Of a stretch of 64,000 bases of DNA, positions 8,315 to 17,283 are shown piece by piece. The notes under the pieces were generated by a model that saw only the letters and a program-made list of their open reading frames with translations, was not told the origin of the DNA and ran no database searches. The stretch is from Desulfopila_A sp964446655 (GTDB lineage Bacteria; Desulfobacterota; Desulfobulbia; Desulfobulbales; Desulfocapsaceae): the NCBI GenBank assembly GCA_964446655.1, contig CAYUPL010000003.1:74434-138433 (forward strand). Reading direction: 5' to 3'. Each line of letters starts with the position of its first letter. The first letter of the stretch is position 1. The position numbers were made by a program, and so were the translations under genes.

Positions 8315-8629
8315 CTTCTTTCCTTCTAAAATAGGTGAATGGTGATATAAAAACGTGTCATTTCATCAATGCCGGTTCGCTTTTCCCTACAATATGCGTT
8401 ACTCTGGTTAACAAATAATGGTACTCCGAATTTACTTTGCCGAAATCGGTACTTTTTTAACGGTACCTAGTTAGTTGGTCAGGTGACCTATGTCAACATT
8501 TTTTTTCAACCCTGAGTATTGAAATTTTCAGCCTTTCATTACTCTAACAAGTTAAATCACCTTACCGGTTATTGCCATATTTTTCCTTCATCAAAGTGAT
8601 ATTATTTTACTATTACATTTAATAACAAC
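8315..8629. other. Divergent intergenic region between AP2 gene and MazG-like gene
   Basis: About 315 AT-rich bases without a convincing ORF. It holds the candidate AP2-gene promoter with an embedded GGTCA-GG-TGACC palindrome (8477-8488) and a nearby repeated GGTAC word (8449-8466 area). No clear promoter for the rightward MazG-like gene was identified. Confidence 0.6.
8468..8496 (-). promoter_or_regulatory. Candidate AP2-gene promoter with palindrome in the spacer
   Basis: The minus strand shows TTGACA (8496-8491), a 17-base spacer and a weak -10 TAACTA (8473-8468). The spacer contains the palindrome GGTCA-CC-TGACC (8477-8488), a position where a bound repressor would block polymerase. The -10 match is poor, so this is tentative. 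Confidence 0.3.
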
Positions 8630-9004
8630 ATGTTAGAGATAAATAAATTACTATTAACCATTGAAAAGCTTAGAAGTGTCGGCGGTTGCCCCTGGGATAG
8701 AAAACAGACTCCCGAGTCATTGCAAAAGTATTTGACTGAAGAAGTCGAAGAGCTACAGGCGGCAATCAAACAGCAGGACACTGATAATATGTGCGAAGAA
8801 TTGGGAGATGTTTTGTACATTTTGATGATGCTGGCCGCAATACAACAGGAACGTGGTAATTTTACATGGAAAGATTGCGTCGAAGGTATTGATGCAAAAT
8901 TACAGAGACGCCATCCCCATGTTTTTGTAAAGCAAACTGTATTAAGTGAAAAAGAGTTGCGCCGGCAGTGGCAAAAAATCAAAAGCGAAGAGAAAAAAGA
9001 ATAA
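8630..9004 (+). CDS. MazG-like nucleotide pyrophosphohydrolase, single domain
   Basis: A 124-residue protein with one MazG domain: CPWDRKQTPESLQKYL, then the metal-binding EEVEEL (about 40-45) and EELGDVLY (about 60-67) helices. MazG enzymes hydrolyse nucleoside triphosphates, including non-canonical ones, to monophosphates. E. coli MazG is about twice as long with two domains; this is the one-domain form. It is followed by the rpsF operon after about 275 bases. Confidence 0.85.
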   Translation: MLEINKLLLTIEKLRSVGGCPWDRKQTPESLQKYLTEEVEELQAAIKQQDTDNMCEELGDVLYILMMLAAIQQERGNFTWKDCVEGIDAKLQRRHPHVFVKQTVLSEKELRRQWQKIKSEEKKE

Positions 9005-9205
9005 TTTGACACCTTCATCAGTTTACCCTATACTGTTACGTTTTTCATCTCTAATCAAATGAAGATTAGTGTATGTGCCTTTGCAGTTGTACCGTAGTAT
9101 CGCGACAATGCAAAGGTGCAGACAAGCAGAATCATCAACAGAAAGTGCTTGTCAAACAACATGAGTATGGCCATATTGTTTGGCTGCTCACCTCTTCGCT
9201 CTCTG

Positions 9206-9252
9206 CTCGCCTACACGGAAGCGAGGGCCAACACCAAGGGACAATATCCCTT
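9206..9252 (+). promoter_or_regulatory. Candidate structured leader of rpsF (possible S6:S18 regulatory RNA)
   Basis: Two hairpins precede the rpsF ribosome site: CTCGC (9206-9210) with GCGAG (9221-9225) around a ten-base loop containing ACACGG, and AAGGGA (9236-9241) with TCCCTT (9247-9252). Many bacteria carry an rpsF leader bound by the S6:S18 complex for feedback control. The location fits, but the conserved CCG-bulge arrangement could not be confirmed by eye. Confidence 0.3.
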
Positions 9253-9280
9253 AAAACCATGAGTCCACGAGGAGGAACAC

Positions 9281-9709
9281 ATGCGTAGGTATGAAACGAT
9301 TTTTATTCTTCGTCCTTCTGCAAACGAAGATGGAATCAACACTATCGTCGAAAAATCAAGCGCTATTATCACTCAAGATAACGGGCAGATAATCCAGCTT
9401 GATAAATGGGGTATGAGAAAGCTCGCGTATCCAATTAAAAAAGATTATCAAGGCTTCTATGTATTTTTAGATTATTCCGGTTCACCGAAAGCTGTTGCTG
9501 AAATGGAGCGTAAATTCCGCATCGATGACGCTGTACTCCGCTATATGACAGTCAAAACCGCCGATACCATAACGGAAGAGGAGGTAGTCGAGGCTATTGC
9601 TCAAGCTGCCAATAAGCAGGTCAGCCACGAAGAATCAGCGTCAGATGAGTCGGACACGGACGAACCGGAAGTTTCAGACGATGACGATGACGAAGATGAA
9701 GATGAATAA
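9281..9709 (+). CDS. rpsF: 30S ribosomal protein bS6 with long acidic tail
   Basis: bS6 binds bS18 in the central domain of the small subunit. Residues 1-95 are the standard fold (MRRYETIFILRPSANEDG; WGMRKLAYPIKKDYQGFYV; DDAVLRYMTVK). The 142-residue length exceeds most relatives because of a C-terminal tail from about residue 118 made almost only of Asp, Glu and Ser. The start has a strong GAGGAGG ribosome site. First gene of rpsF-rpsR-DUF2232-rplI. Confidence 0.97.
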   Translation: MRRYETIFILRPSANEDGINTIVEKSSAIITQDNGQIIQLDKWGMRKLAYPIKKDYQGFYVFLDYSGSPKAVAEMERKFRIDDAVLRYMTVKTADTITEEEVVEAIAQAANKQVSHEESASDESDTDEPEVSDDDDDEDEDE

Positions 9710-9748
9710 TTCATATTTCGATCAATTTAAAAATACAGGAGTTAACAG

Positions 9749-9997
9749 ATGGCACCACGACCACAACAAAAACGATTGTTTTCCAGAAAAAAAGTCTGCC
9801 GGTTCTGCGCTGACAAAGAACAAAGCATAGACTACAAGGATATTAAGACTCTGAGAAATTTTGTTTCCGAAAGAGGTAAAATAATTCCACGTCGCATTGT
9901 TGGAACCTGCGCTTCACACCAGAGGCAGCTTTGTGAAGCAATTAAAAGAGCACGACATATCGCTCTTTTACCTTACTCCGGGAATGTCCAGGGTTAA
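9749..9997 (+). CDS. rpsR: 30S ribosomal protein bS18
   Basis: An 82-residue protein with the bS18 core (IDYKDIKTLRNFVSERGKI; RRIVGTCASHQRQLCEAIKRAR). It keeps C17xxC20 plus two later cysteines, the cysteine-rich form that may bind zinc. It follows rpsF after 39 bases with an AGGAG ribosome site and partners bS6. Confidence 0.97.
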   Translation: MAPRPQQKRLFSRKKVCRFCADKEQSIDYKDIKTLRNFVSERGKIIPRRIVGTCASHQRQLCEAIKRARHIALLPYSGNVQG

Positions 9998-10020
9998 TAC
10001 ATATTCGGGACAAGAATACA

Positions 10021-11001
10021 GTGACCAAACAGGTTGAGAATAAACCTGAGGGGAAGAAAAATGCAACCCACATCCTCCTGTTTACCTTTGCTCTTCTTTT
10101 GCCGAGCACCATATGGGTTCTTCTGGGCTGGACAAGTTCTTTTCTTCCTCTGCTTGTCTTTATATTTATTACTAAATTCGGCTGGTCAGATACCAGCCGA
10201 AATTTACTGATTGCAGTACTGATCGCAGTTTCTCTGAGTTATTTCCTGGAGAATCTGGAGCTGACCCTGTTCTCTATTGCTCTTCTCCCCGCTGGATATG
10301 CCGTTGCCTATTCAGCCCATCGTAAGGAAGAGCCTTGGAAAGCCGGCCTCAGAGGATGGTTGACATTATGCATTTCGATTTTTTTGTTTTTTAACTTACT
10401 GTTGTGGAACAGTGAAACCTCTTTTTTCCAAGCGATCAGTCAGGCAATGAACAGCGGGATTGATGAGGCGTTAAGGCAATACAGGAGCACTGATAGTCTA
10501 TCGTCTGAAAATATTGTCATTTTAGAGCAGACACTGCATCAGGTTAAGGAGATAGCTCCTCTAATATTGCCCGCAATTGTAGGCACTATTTTTATTCTGC
10601 TTTCGTGGGTAACGGTTGTATTGGGTAATATTATACTACCAAAAGCGGGATGTATTCAGCCTTGGAACGAATACCGTTTTTGGCGGCTGCCCGATGCCTT
10701 TGTCTGGGTATTGATAACATCGGGAATAACAGCACTGATTCCTGCAGGATCGCTGCAGATCGTCGGCATAAACTGCCTGATACTTACGGTGTTTATATAC
10801 AGCTTTCAAGGTCTTGCAGTTCTTGTATTTTTGCTGAAGAAATGGAATGTGCCACGATTCGTTCGTACTTTTATATACGTAATGATTATTTTGCAATCTT
10901 TTGGTACAGTTCTACTCATCGTAGTTGGAGTGGCCGACGTATGGTTTGATATTCGCCGTCGCGTTGCCTCTGCTACAAATAATAAGGAAGATAAGGAATA
11001 G
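10021..11001 (+). CDS. DUF2232 (YybS-like) polytopic membrane protein
   Basis: A 326-residue inner-membrane protein with about eight hydrophobic helices and a polar loop around residues 140-175. It matches the DUF2232/YybS family, commonly encoded between rpsR and rplI in Desulfobacterota and Firmicutes. Biochemical role unknown to me. The start is GTG, 23 bases after rpsR, with a weak ribosome site, so translation may depend on the upstream gene. Confidence 0.75.
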   Translation: MTKQVENKPEGKKNATHILLFTFALLLPSTIWVLLGWTSSFLPLLVFIFITKFGWSDTSRNLLIAVLIAVSLSYFLENLELTLFSIALLPAGYAVAYSAHRKEEPWKAGLRGWLTLCISIFLFFNLLLWNSETSFFQAISQAMNSGIDEALRQYRSTDSLSSENIVILEQTLHQVKEIAPLILPAIVGTIFILLSWVTVVLGNIILPKAGCIQPWNEYRFWRLPDAFVWVLITSGITALIPAGSLQIVGINCLILTVFIYSFQGLAVLVFLLKKWNVPRFVRTFIYVMIILQSFGTVLLIVVGVADVWFDIRRRVASATNNKEDKE

Positions 11002-11053
11002 TCAGTTTCCAGGTTGGTTATTCTTTCCAAGATACTACTGAGGGAGTCAAAAA

Positions 11054-11509
11054 ATGGAACTTATTTTAAAGGAAACAATAAGCTCACTGGGCCGGGAAGG
11101 CGATATCGTTAAAGTCAAACCCGGCTATGGTCGCAATTATCTCTTACCCAAGGGTAAGGCTGTAATAGCGGATGGGCGAAATATCACCCTCTTTGAGAAA
11201 AACAAAGCCATTATTGCCGCACGTCTTGAACAAGAACGTAAACAGGCCGAAGCAATTGCCAAAAAACTTGCCGGTATTTCAATAGAACTTGAGCAACTTG
11301 TCGGCGAAGACGATAGATTGTTCGGTTCCGTCACCAGCAGTGATATATGCGAGAAATTAGCAGAACTGAATATTGAGATCGACAAAAAGCAAATTGTTCT
11401 GCCCAACCCAATTAAAACCCTTGGAGAAACCACCGTACCTGTTAAGGTAGGTTTTGAGCTTACCACCGATATTCAGGTAAAAGTAGTGGCGCAAGGAAAA
11501 GGACTGTAG
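11054..11509 (+). CDS. rplI: 50S ribosomal protein bL9
   Basis: A 151-residue protein with the N-terminal rRNA-binding domain (MELILKETISSLGREGDIVKVKPGYGRNYLLP; shown as MELILKETISSLGREGD then VKVKPGYGRNYLLP), long connecting helix and C-terminal domain. Full length. A GAGGGAG ribosome site precedes the ATG. A terminator follows before dnaB. Confidence 0.97.
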   Translation: MELILKETISSLGREGDIVKVKPGYGRNYLLPKGKAVIADGRNITLFEKNKAIIAARLEQERKQAEAIAKKLAGISIELEQLVGEDDRLFGSVTSSDICEKLAELNIEIDKKQIVLPNPIKTLGETTVPVKVGFELTTDIQVKVVAQGKGL

Positions 11510-11600
11510 CCTTTTTTGAGTAGAGCCTTTTGAAGAACCACTCAGAAAACGGTATACGTGTGTCTTTAACCTTATCGCTGCCGGGTTTTTCGAGGACCTG

Positions 11601-11643
11601 AACACACCATGTGAGCTTGCTCCCATTGGTGTGTTTCTGTTTT
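11601..11643 (+). terminator. Rho-independent terminator after rplI
   Basis: AACACACCA (11601-11609) pairs perfectly with TGGTGTGTT (11627-11635) around a 17-base loop, followed by TCTGTTTTT. It closes the rpsF-rplI operon. It also shows that the open frame of dnaB beginning at 11611 is not all translated. Confidence 0.7.
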
Positions 11644-11658
11644 AACTATTTGGTATAC

Positions 11659-13035
11659 ATGGCACCAATGAACACACAGCAGCCTCCTTTACCGACATCC
11701 AGGATCCCACCACAGAACCTCGAAGCAGAACAGTCCGTTCTTGGTTCCATTCTCCTTAAAGATAATGTTTTTGGAAATGTACTCGAGGTGTTGCATCCGG
11801 AGGATTTTTATTCTCCGGCGCATAAGATAATATTTGATGCCATGGTTTCTCTTTTTGAGAAAAATGAACCTCATGACATTATTACGCTCACAAATTTTCT
11901 CAAAGACAAGAATAAACTCAATGACGTAGGTGGAGCTGCATATCTTGCCGGTCTCACCTCGATCGTACCGGTAACCGCTAATATCGGTTCATATGCGACA
12001 ATCATAAAACACAAGTCGGTTCTACGTCGATTAATAGAGGTCAATACCGAAATAGCCGGCAGGTGCTACGAAGAACAGGGTGAAATTGATCAACTTGTCG
12101 ACGATGCCGAACAGGCTATTTTTGATATTGCAGGCCGAAAAAGTGGCCAGAACTTTACTCCTCTCAAGGAAATAATCCCTGCTGCCTTTGAAAGAGTAGA
12201 ACAGCTCTACAAACGCAAAGAACTGATAACAGGGGTTCCCACTGGTTATTTTGACCTTGACAGGATGACCGCCGGACTGCAACCGTCCGATTTAATAATT
12301 CTTGCCGGTCGACCTTCCATGGGGAAAACAGCCTTTGCCATGAACATTGCCCAGCATGCGGCACTTGTCGAAAAAACAGGAGTGGCAATTTTCAGCCTGG
12401 AAATGTCCAAGGAACAGCTCACCATGCGATTACTCAGCTCTGTCGGCCGTATAGATTCCCAACGAATCCGAACTGGAAAACTCCATGATGATGACTGGCC
12501 TAAACTGACTCGCGCTGTCGGTATGTTAACGGAAGCACCGCTCTATATCGACGACACTCCGGCGATATCCGTTTTGGAAATGCGCTCTAAAATTCGACGA
12601 TTAGCCTCTCAATACCCTGTGGGCATGATCCTGGTTGATTACCTGCAGCTTATGCGTGGCCGTTCCAATAATGAGAACAGGACACAGGAAATCAGTGATA
12701 TTTCCAGATCTCTCAAGGCATTGGCAAAAGAACATAACGTCCCCGTACTGGCATTATCGCAGCTCAACCGCGGCCTGGAGAGCCGTACCGATAAACGTCC
12801 CATGATGGCTGACTTAAGAGAATCGGGCGCCATAGAACAAGATGCCGATATCATATGTTTTATATACCGAGATGAAGTCTACAATAAGAGCGAAGACAAC
12901 CCGGATAGAGGAACAGCCGAAATCATCATCGGTAAACAGCGAAATGGGCCAACGGGCGTAGTAAAGTTGACTTTTCTGGACGAATTCACTACCTTCGAGA
13001 ACATGAGCCACTTAGAGGATACCGGCTTTCATTGA
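11659..13035 (+). CDS. dnaB: Replicative DNA helicase DnaB
   Basis: DnaB unwinds the replication fork as a hexamer. The protein has the N-terminal DnaB domain (PPQNLEAEQSVLGSILL) and a RecA-like core with Walker A GRPSMGKTA (about residue 220), Walker B region MILVDYLQLM and the C-terminal RDADI-type loop (DADIICFIYRDE). The start is placed at ATG 11659 (alternative ATG 11668), because the upstream part of the frame lies inside a terminator. About 458 residues, normal length; no intein seen. Confidence 0.96.
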   Translation: MAPMNTQQPPLPTSRIPPQNLEAEQSVLGSILLKDNVFGNVLEVLHPEDFYSPAHKIIFDAMVSLFEKNEPHDIITLTNFLKDKNKLNDVGGAAYLAGLTSIVPVTANIGSYATIIKHKSVLRRLIEVNTEIAGRCYEEQGEIDQLVDDAEQAIFDIAGRKSGQNFTPLKEIIPAAFERVEQLYKRKELITGVPTGYFDLDRMTAGLQPSDLIILAGRPSMGKTAFAMNIAQHAALVEKTGVAIFSLEMSKEQLTMRLLSSVGRIDSQRIRTGKLHDDDWPKLTRAVGMLTEAPLYIDDTPAISVLEMRSKIRRLASQYPVGMILVDYLQLMRGRSNNENRTQEISDISRSLKALAKEHNVPVLALSQLNRGLESRTDKRPMMADLRESGAIEQDADIICFIYRDEVYNKSEDNPDRGTAEIIIGKQRNGPTGVVKLTFLDEFTTFENMSHLEDTGFH

Positions 13036-13098
13036 TGCGCACAGCCATCACTTCCCGGCAACGATAAACACTGAACCGTAGATCAAGAGAGTTATTAC

Positions 13099-15594
13099 AT
13101 GTCAGAAAACACGGCCGATACAATGTGGTACGATTTTAAGAAAATTGAAACAAAATGGCAGCATAAGTGGGATACAGAAAAAGTCTATAGTGTGACCGAA
13201 GACGACTCCCGTCAGAAATACTACGTCCTTGAGATGTTCCCCTATCCTTCCGGCCGAATCCACATGGGACATGTAAGAAATTATTCCATTGGTGATGTCG
13301 TTGCCAGATATAAAAGAATGCGCGGTTTCAACGTTCTCCACCCCATGGGCTGGGACGCCTTTGGTCTGCCGGCGGAAAATGCCGCCATTAAAAACAAAAC
13401 GCACCCGGCAAAATGGACCTATCAGAATATCGACTACATGAGAAACCAGTTGAAGCAGCTCGGCCTCTCCTACGACTGGGAAAGGGAAATTGCCACCTGC
13501 CATGAGGATTATTACCGATGGGAACAGCTCCTTTTTCTCGAAATGTACACGAAAGGATTGGTTTACCGGAAAATCACCAAAGTAAACTGGTGCAACTCCT
13601 GCCAAACAGTATTGGCCAACGAACAGGTTGTTGAAGGCGCCTGCTGGCGCTGTGATGAGCCGGTAGTAATGCGTGAAATGAACGGCTGGTTTTTTAAAAT
13701 CACCCAATATGCCGAAGAGTTGCTGGCCGATCTTGATAATCTGCAGGGCTGGCCGGACAAAGTCCTCACCATGCAGCGAAACTGGATAGGAAAATCAACC
13801 GGGTTAAAATGCAATTTCAGGGTTGAAAACTCTTCTGACAATATAGCTATTTTCACTACACGACCGGATACAGTCTTCGGTGTGACCTTTCTTTCGCTAG
13901 CCCCTGAGCATCCTCTTGTATCAAAACTGGTTGCAGGCACTGACACAGAAGAAAAAGTCCTCAATTTCGTGCAGAAGGTTACAGCTTCTAAAAAGCATAC
14001 GCAGGTGGAGGAAGAACTGGTTAAAGAGGGCGTTTTTACAGGAAAATACTGTATTAACCCCTTTAATAATGAAAAGGTTCCAATCTATGTAGCAAATTTT
14101 GTTTTGATGGAATACGGCACCGGGGCCGTCATGGCCGTACCTGCTCACGATCAGAGAGATTTCGAATTTGCCCGTAAATACTCCCTGGAAGTTCGTCCTG
14201 TTATCATTCCTGACGGGTCAAGCCTTGCTGATGCCACCATGACAGAAGCTTCAGTGATACCGGGAACTCTAGTCAACTCAGGTCAATTTAATGCAATGCA
14301 GAGCAGCGATGCGCATATTGCTATAATCGATCATGCCCGCGACAAAGGCTTCGGAGAAGCGCAGACAACCTACCGATTAAGGGACTGGGGTATTTCCAGG
14401 CAACGTTTCTGGGGCGCCCCCATTCCTATTATTTACTGCGATCAATGCGGCGTACAACCTGTTCCAACCGGCGACCTTCCGGTGCTGTTACCGTGGCAAT
14501 CCGATAACTCAGCTGATGAGTGTGTCCCTCTGCATCAGCGGCCGTCATTTATAGAGACGACATGTCCACTCTGCCGGGGTTCAGCTCGCCGGGAAACGGA
14601 TACCATGGACACTTTTGTGGAATCGTCCTGGTATTTTGCCAGATATACCTGTCCGTCATTTACCAAAGGGCCACTCGACAAAGAAAAGACTTCATACTGG
14701 CTCGGAGTAGACCAATATATCGGCGGAGTTGAACATGCCATCCTTCATCTGCTCTACTCTCGCTTCTTTACTAAAGTCTTGCGTGATCTTGGTTACATGG
14801 AAATCTCCGAACCTTTTACCAATCTGCTCACCCAGGGTATGGTGATTAAAGACGGCGCCAAGATGTCCAAGTCCAAAGGAAATGTTGTTGATCCTCATGA
14901 TCTGATTCATGAGTTTGGTGCCGATACCGTGAGATTGTTCAGTCTTTTCGCCGCACCGCCGGAAAAGGATCTTGAGTGGTCCTCCCAGGGCGTTGAGGGC
15001 GCCTCACGTTTTCTCAATCGTGTTTTCCGTTACATTGAGGCCAACATTTCCATTTTGCTGGACCGAACAGGAGACAGTGGCGAGATTAGCGCCAAAAGTC
15101 GAGAAGTACACCGGAAATGTCACCAGACCATCAAAAAGGTGACCCGGGATATCGAAAACAGCTTTCATTTCAATACTGCCATAAGTGCAATAATGGAGTT
15201 GTTTAATACCCTGACCTCTCTCAGTGGCAACGACGCCCAAAACCCGATTAATACAACTATTCTGCAGGAAACCATCGATACAATGCTGCTCTTACTCTCT
15301 CCTATGGTACCTCATTTTGCTGCGGAAATGTGGGAAAAATGCGGCCATAACAGCGGCGTTGAAGAAAGAACCTGGCCGCAATACGATGAGGACGCCGCCA
15401 AAGAAGAGTTGCTCACCATAGTTTTACAAGTCAACGGCAAGGTGCGATCACGAATTGAGGTGCAGGCAGATATAGACGACAAGGTTCTCAAGGAAATGGC
15501 ACTAGCAGACGAAAAAATCACCCGTTTTATCGAAGATAGTCCTGTGAAAAAAATCATCACTGTGCAGAAGAAACTTGTGAATATTGTCATTTAA
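13099..15594 (+). CDS. leuS: Leucyl-tRNA synthetase
   Basis: LeuRS charges tRNA-Leu and edits misactivated amino acids. The 831-residue class I synthetase shows the HIGH-type motif HMGH within YPSGRIHMGHVRNY, the inserted CP1 editing domain (TTRPDTVFGVTFL; GTGAVMAVPAHDQRD), KMSKS (KMSKSKGN) and the anticodon-binding C-terminus. Zinc-type cysteine pairs are visible at WCNSCQT/CWRCD and CDQCG. It starts 63 bases after dnaB. Confidence 0.98.
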   Translation: MSENTADTMWYDFKKIETKWQHKWDTEKVYSVTEDDSRQKYYVLEMFPYPSGRIHMGHVRNYSIGDVVARYKRMRGFNVLHPMGWDAFGLPAENAAIKNKTHPAKWTYQNIDYMRNQLKQLGLSYDWEREIATCHEDYYRWEQLLFLEMYTKGLVYRKITKVNWCNSCQTVLANEQVVEGACWRCDEPVVMREMNGWFFKITQYAEELLADLDNLQGWPDKVLTMQRNWIGKSTGLKCNFRVENSSDNIAIFTTRPDTVFGVTFLSLAPEHPLVSKLVAGTDTEEKVLNFVQKVTASKKHTQVEEELVKEGVFTGKYCINPFNNEKVPIYVANFVLMEYGTGAVMAVPAHDQRDFEFARKYSLEVRPVIIPDGSSLADATMTEASVIPGTLVNSGQFNAMQSSDAHIAIIDHARDKGFGEAQTTYRLRDWGISRQRFWGAPIPIIYCDQCGVQPVPTGDLPVLLPWQSDNSADECVPLHQRPSFIETTCPLCRGSARRETDTMDTFVESSWYFARYTCPSFTKGPLDKEKTSYWLGVDQYIGGVEHAILHLLYSRFFTKVLRDLGYMEISEPFTNLLTQGMVIKDGAKMSKSKGNVVDPHDLIHEFGADTVRLFSLFAAPPEKDLEWSSQGVEGASRFLNRVFRYIEANISILLDRTGDSGEISAKSREVHRKCHQTIKKVTRDIENSFHFNTAISAIMELFNTLTSLSGNDAQNPINTTILQETIDTMLLLLSPMVPHFAAEMWEKCGHNSGVEERTWPQYDEDAAKEELLTIVLQVNGKVRSRIEVQADIDDKVLKEMALADEKITRFIEDSPVKKIITVQKKLVNIVI

Positions 15595-15686
15595 TTTTAC
15601 AAGCTGATATGTTAATGATCTTTTCAGATAAGTTGATACATCTTTACAGTATCTGAGCCCATTGTTAAACAAAGCGGAGTCTTCCT

Positions 15687-16208
15687 GTGAAAACCACAAT
15701 TGCTTCACTGATATCATGTATAGTTTTGCTTTTTGTTGTAGCTTCATGTGGCTACCGAAATCCATATGTCTATACCGGACCGGATAAATCCGTCTATATT
15801 GCAAACTGGAGTAATCGTACCAGCGAACTGCAGCTTGATTCCGATATCTATCAATCATTGTTGGGATGGTACCAACGAAGTGACTCGCTCAATGTTGTCA
15901 ACGATAAAGCACAGGCGGACCTTATTCTTGCCGGTGAAATTATTTCCATCGACCTGCCCAGTCTTTCCTATGGTGATAATAATACTACTCGTGAGGTAAA
16001 GCTCCGTCTCAGGGTTCGATATATTCTCAAAGACCTGCAAAGCGGAGAAATTCTTTTTCAGGAACCTGGCCAAATACGTATTGAAGACTATGCCGTTTCA
16101 ACAAGTTCGTCAATTACTTCCGATAACGAGCGTGAAGCGCTGGCCACAATCATAGATGAGCTGTCTCAGGACATTTATCTCAAAACCCTGGGAAAATTGT
16201 CTCAATAA
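15687..16208 (+). CDS. lptE: LPS-assembly lipoprotein LptE family
   Basis: LptE plugs the LptD outer-membrane translocon for lipopolysaccharide. The 173-residue protein has a lipoprotein signal peptide with lipobox VASC (Cys about 20) and the conserved CGYRNPYVYTG start of the mature part, plus the family's beta-rich core. Start GTG with a GGAG site. Family assignment rests on the N-terminal pattern and the leuS-lptE neighbourhood, which is standard for LptE. Confidence 0.85.
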   Translation: MKTTIASLISCIVLLFVVASCGYRNPYVYTGPDKSVYIANWSNRTSELQLDSDIYQSLLGWYQRSDSLNVVNDKAQADLILAGEIISIDLPSLSYGDNNTTREVKLRLRVRYILKDLQSGEILFQEPGQIRIEDYAVSTSSSITSDNEREALATIIDELSQDIYLKTLGKLSQ

Positions 16209-16293
16209 AGGCGTTGCCGCTCCAGCCCTTTCCCCTTCGCATCAGCTGCTTGCAGCTACCGTTTGTGATTCATCCTACCTTTTCTGCAGGATC

Positions 16294-17256
16294 ATGCTGA
16301 CCATTGCCAATTTGAAAATCTCTTCACCTCTGCTTCTTGCTCCTTTGGCAGGATACAGCGATTTACCGTTTCGTCTGCTTTGTCGAGAATTCGGTGCAGG
16401 CCTGTGCTTCTCCGAGATGATAAGCTGCCATGGCCTTGTCTTCCAACAGAAGAAGACACTGCAAATGCTTGCCTCGAAACCGGCAGAGAAGCCTGTAGCG
16501 TTTCAGATATTCGGAGCAGATGTCGCCATGATGGCAAAGGCTGCCGACCTTCTCAACTGCTTTCAACCTGATCTTGTTGATATCAATATGGGTTGCCCCG
16601 TCAAAAAAGTGACTAAAAAAGGCGCTGGAGCCGCACTTATGGCCCGACCTGCTTTAGCGCAAGAGATTATCCGGGAAGTAGTTAAAAACAGCCAGGCGCC
16701 AGTATCTGTTAAATTTCGCAAAGGGATCGATGCAACAACAATCAATTGTGTTGAATTTGCGAAAATGGCGGAAGAAAGCGGCGTTGCTGCCATATCCGTA
16801 CACGGAAGGACCTGGAGCCAGGGTTTTGCAGGAGAAGCTGACTGGCAGAGTATAGCGGATGTCAAAAAGGCCGTTTCCCTGCCGGTAATTGGTAATGGTG
16901 ATATTCAAACGTATCAGCAAGCAATGCAGCAACTCGAAACGTCGGGTTGTGACGCGGTAATGATAGGAAGAGGAGCCCTGGGGAACCCCTGGGTCTTCAA
17001 TACAAACAGCCGTCCGAAAACACCTGAGAAAATCTTTCCAACAGTGCTTCATCATCTTCATTTGATGCGGCAAAATCTGGAAGTAGAGCGGTTGCTGCCG
17101 GTTGTAAAAAATCACATTGGGCGATATTTTAAAGGCCTGCAGGGCAGTTCGGCAATGCGGAAAAAAATTTACGAAAGCACTTCTTTTGACAACCTTTTCC
17201 AGTTAGTGGAAAAGGTTGTCGTGGATGGTGTATCCACTGCTTCTCTCCAGGAGTAA
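16294..17256 (+). CDS. dusB: tRNA-dihydrouridine synthase (DusB-like)
   Basis: A flavoenzyme reducing uridines in the tRNA D-loop. The 320 residues include LAPLAGYSDLPFR, the catalytic-cysteine motif NMGCPVKKV (Cys about 100), VSVKFRKG, SVHGRT and the FMN-phosphate-binding VIGNGDI/VMIGRGALGNPW. The start at ATG 16294 (AGG site) gives the normal N-terminus; the frame is open further upstream into lptE. A perfect inverted repeat lies in its 3' coding end. Confidence 0.93.
   Translation: MLTIANLKISSPLLLAPLAGYSDLPFRLLCREFGAGLCFSEMISCHGLVFQQKKTLQMLASKPAEKPVAFQIFGADVAMMAKAADLLNCFQPDLVDINMGCPVKKVTKKGAGAALMARPALAQEIIREVVKNSQAPVSVKFRKGIDATTINCVEFAKMAEESGVAAISVHGRTWSQGFAGEADWQSIADVKKAVSLPVIGNGDIQTYQQAMQQLETSGCDAVMIGRGALGNPWVFNTNSRPKTPEKIFPTVLHHLHLMRQNLEVERLLPVVKNHIGRYFKGLQGSSAMRKKIYESTSFDNLFQLVEKVVVDGVSTASLQE
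17188..17220. repeat. Perfect 14-bp inverted repeat inside dusB
   Basis: GACAACCTTTTCCA (17188-17201), a five-base loop GTTAG, and TGGAAAAGGTTGTC (17207-17220). The stem lies wholly within the coding sequence 37 bases before the dusB stop and is not followed by a T-run on the plus strand, so it is not a simple intrinsic terminator. Confidence 0.85.
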
Positions 17257-17283
17257 ACAACTGCCCTTCCAGAGAGGCAATGG

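Noticed and set aside
9073..9288. 71-codon ORF overlapping the rpsF start
   Set aside because: It covers the structured rpsF leader, has random composition and runs into rpsF in another frame.
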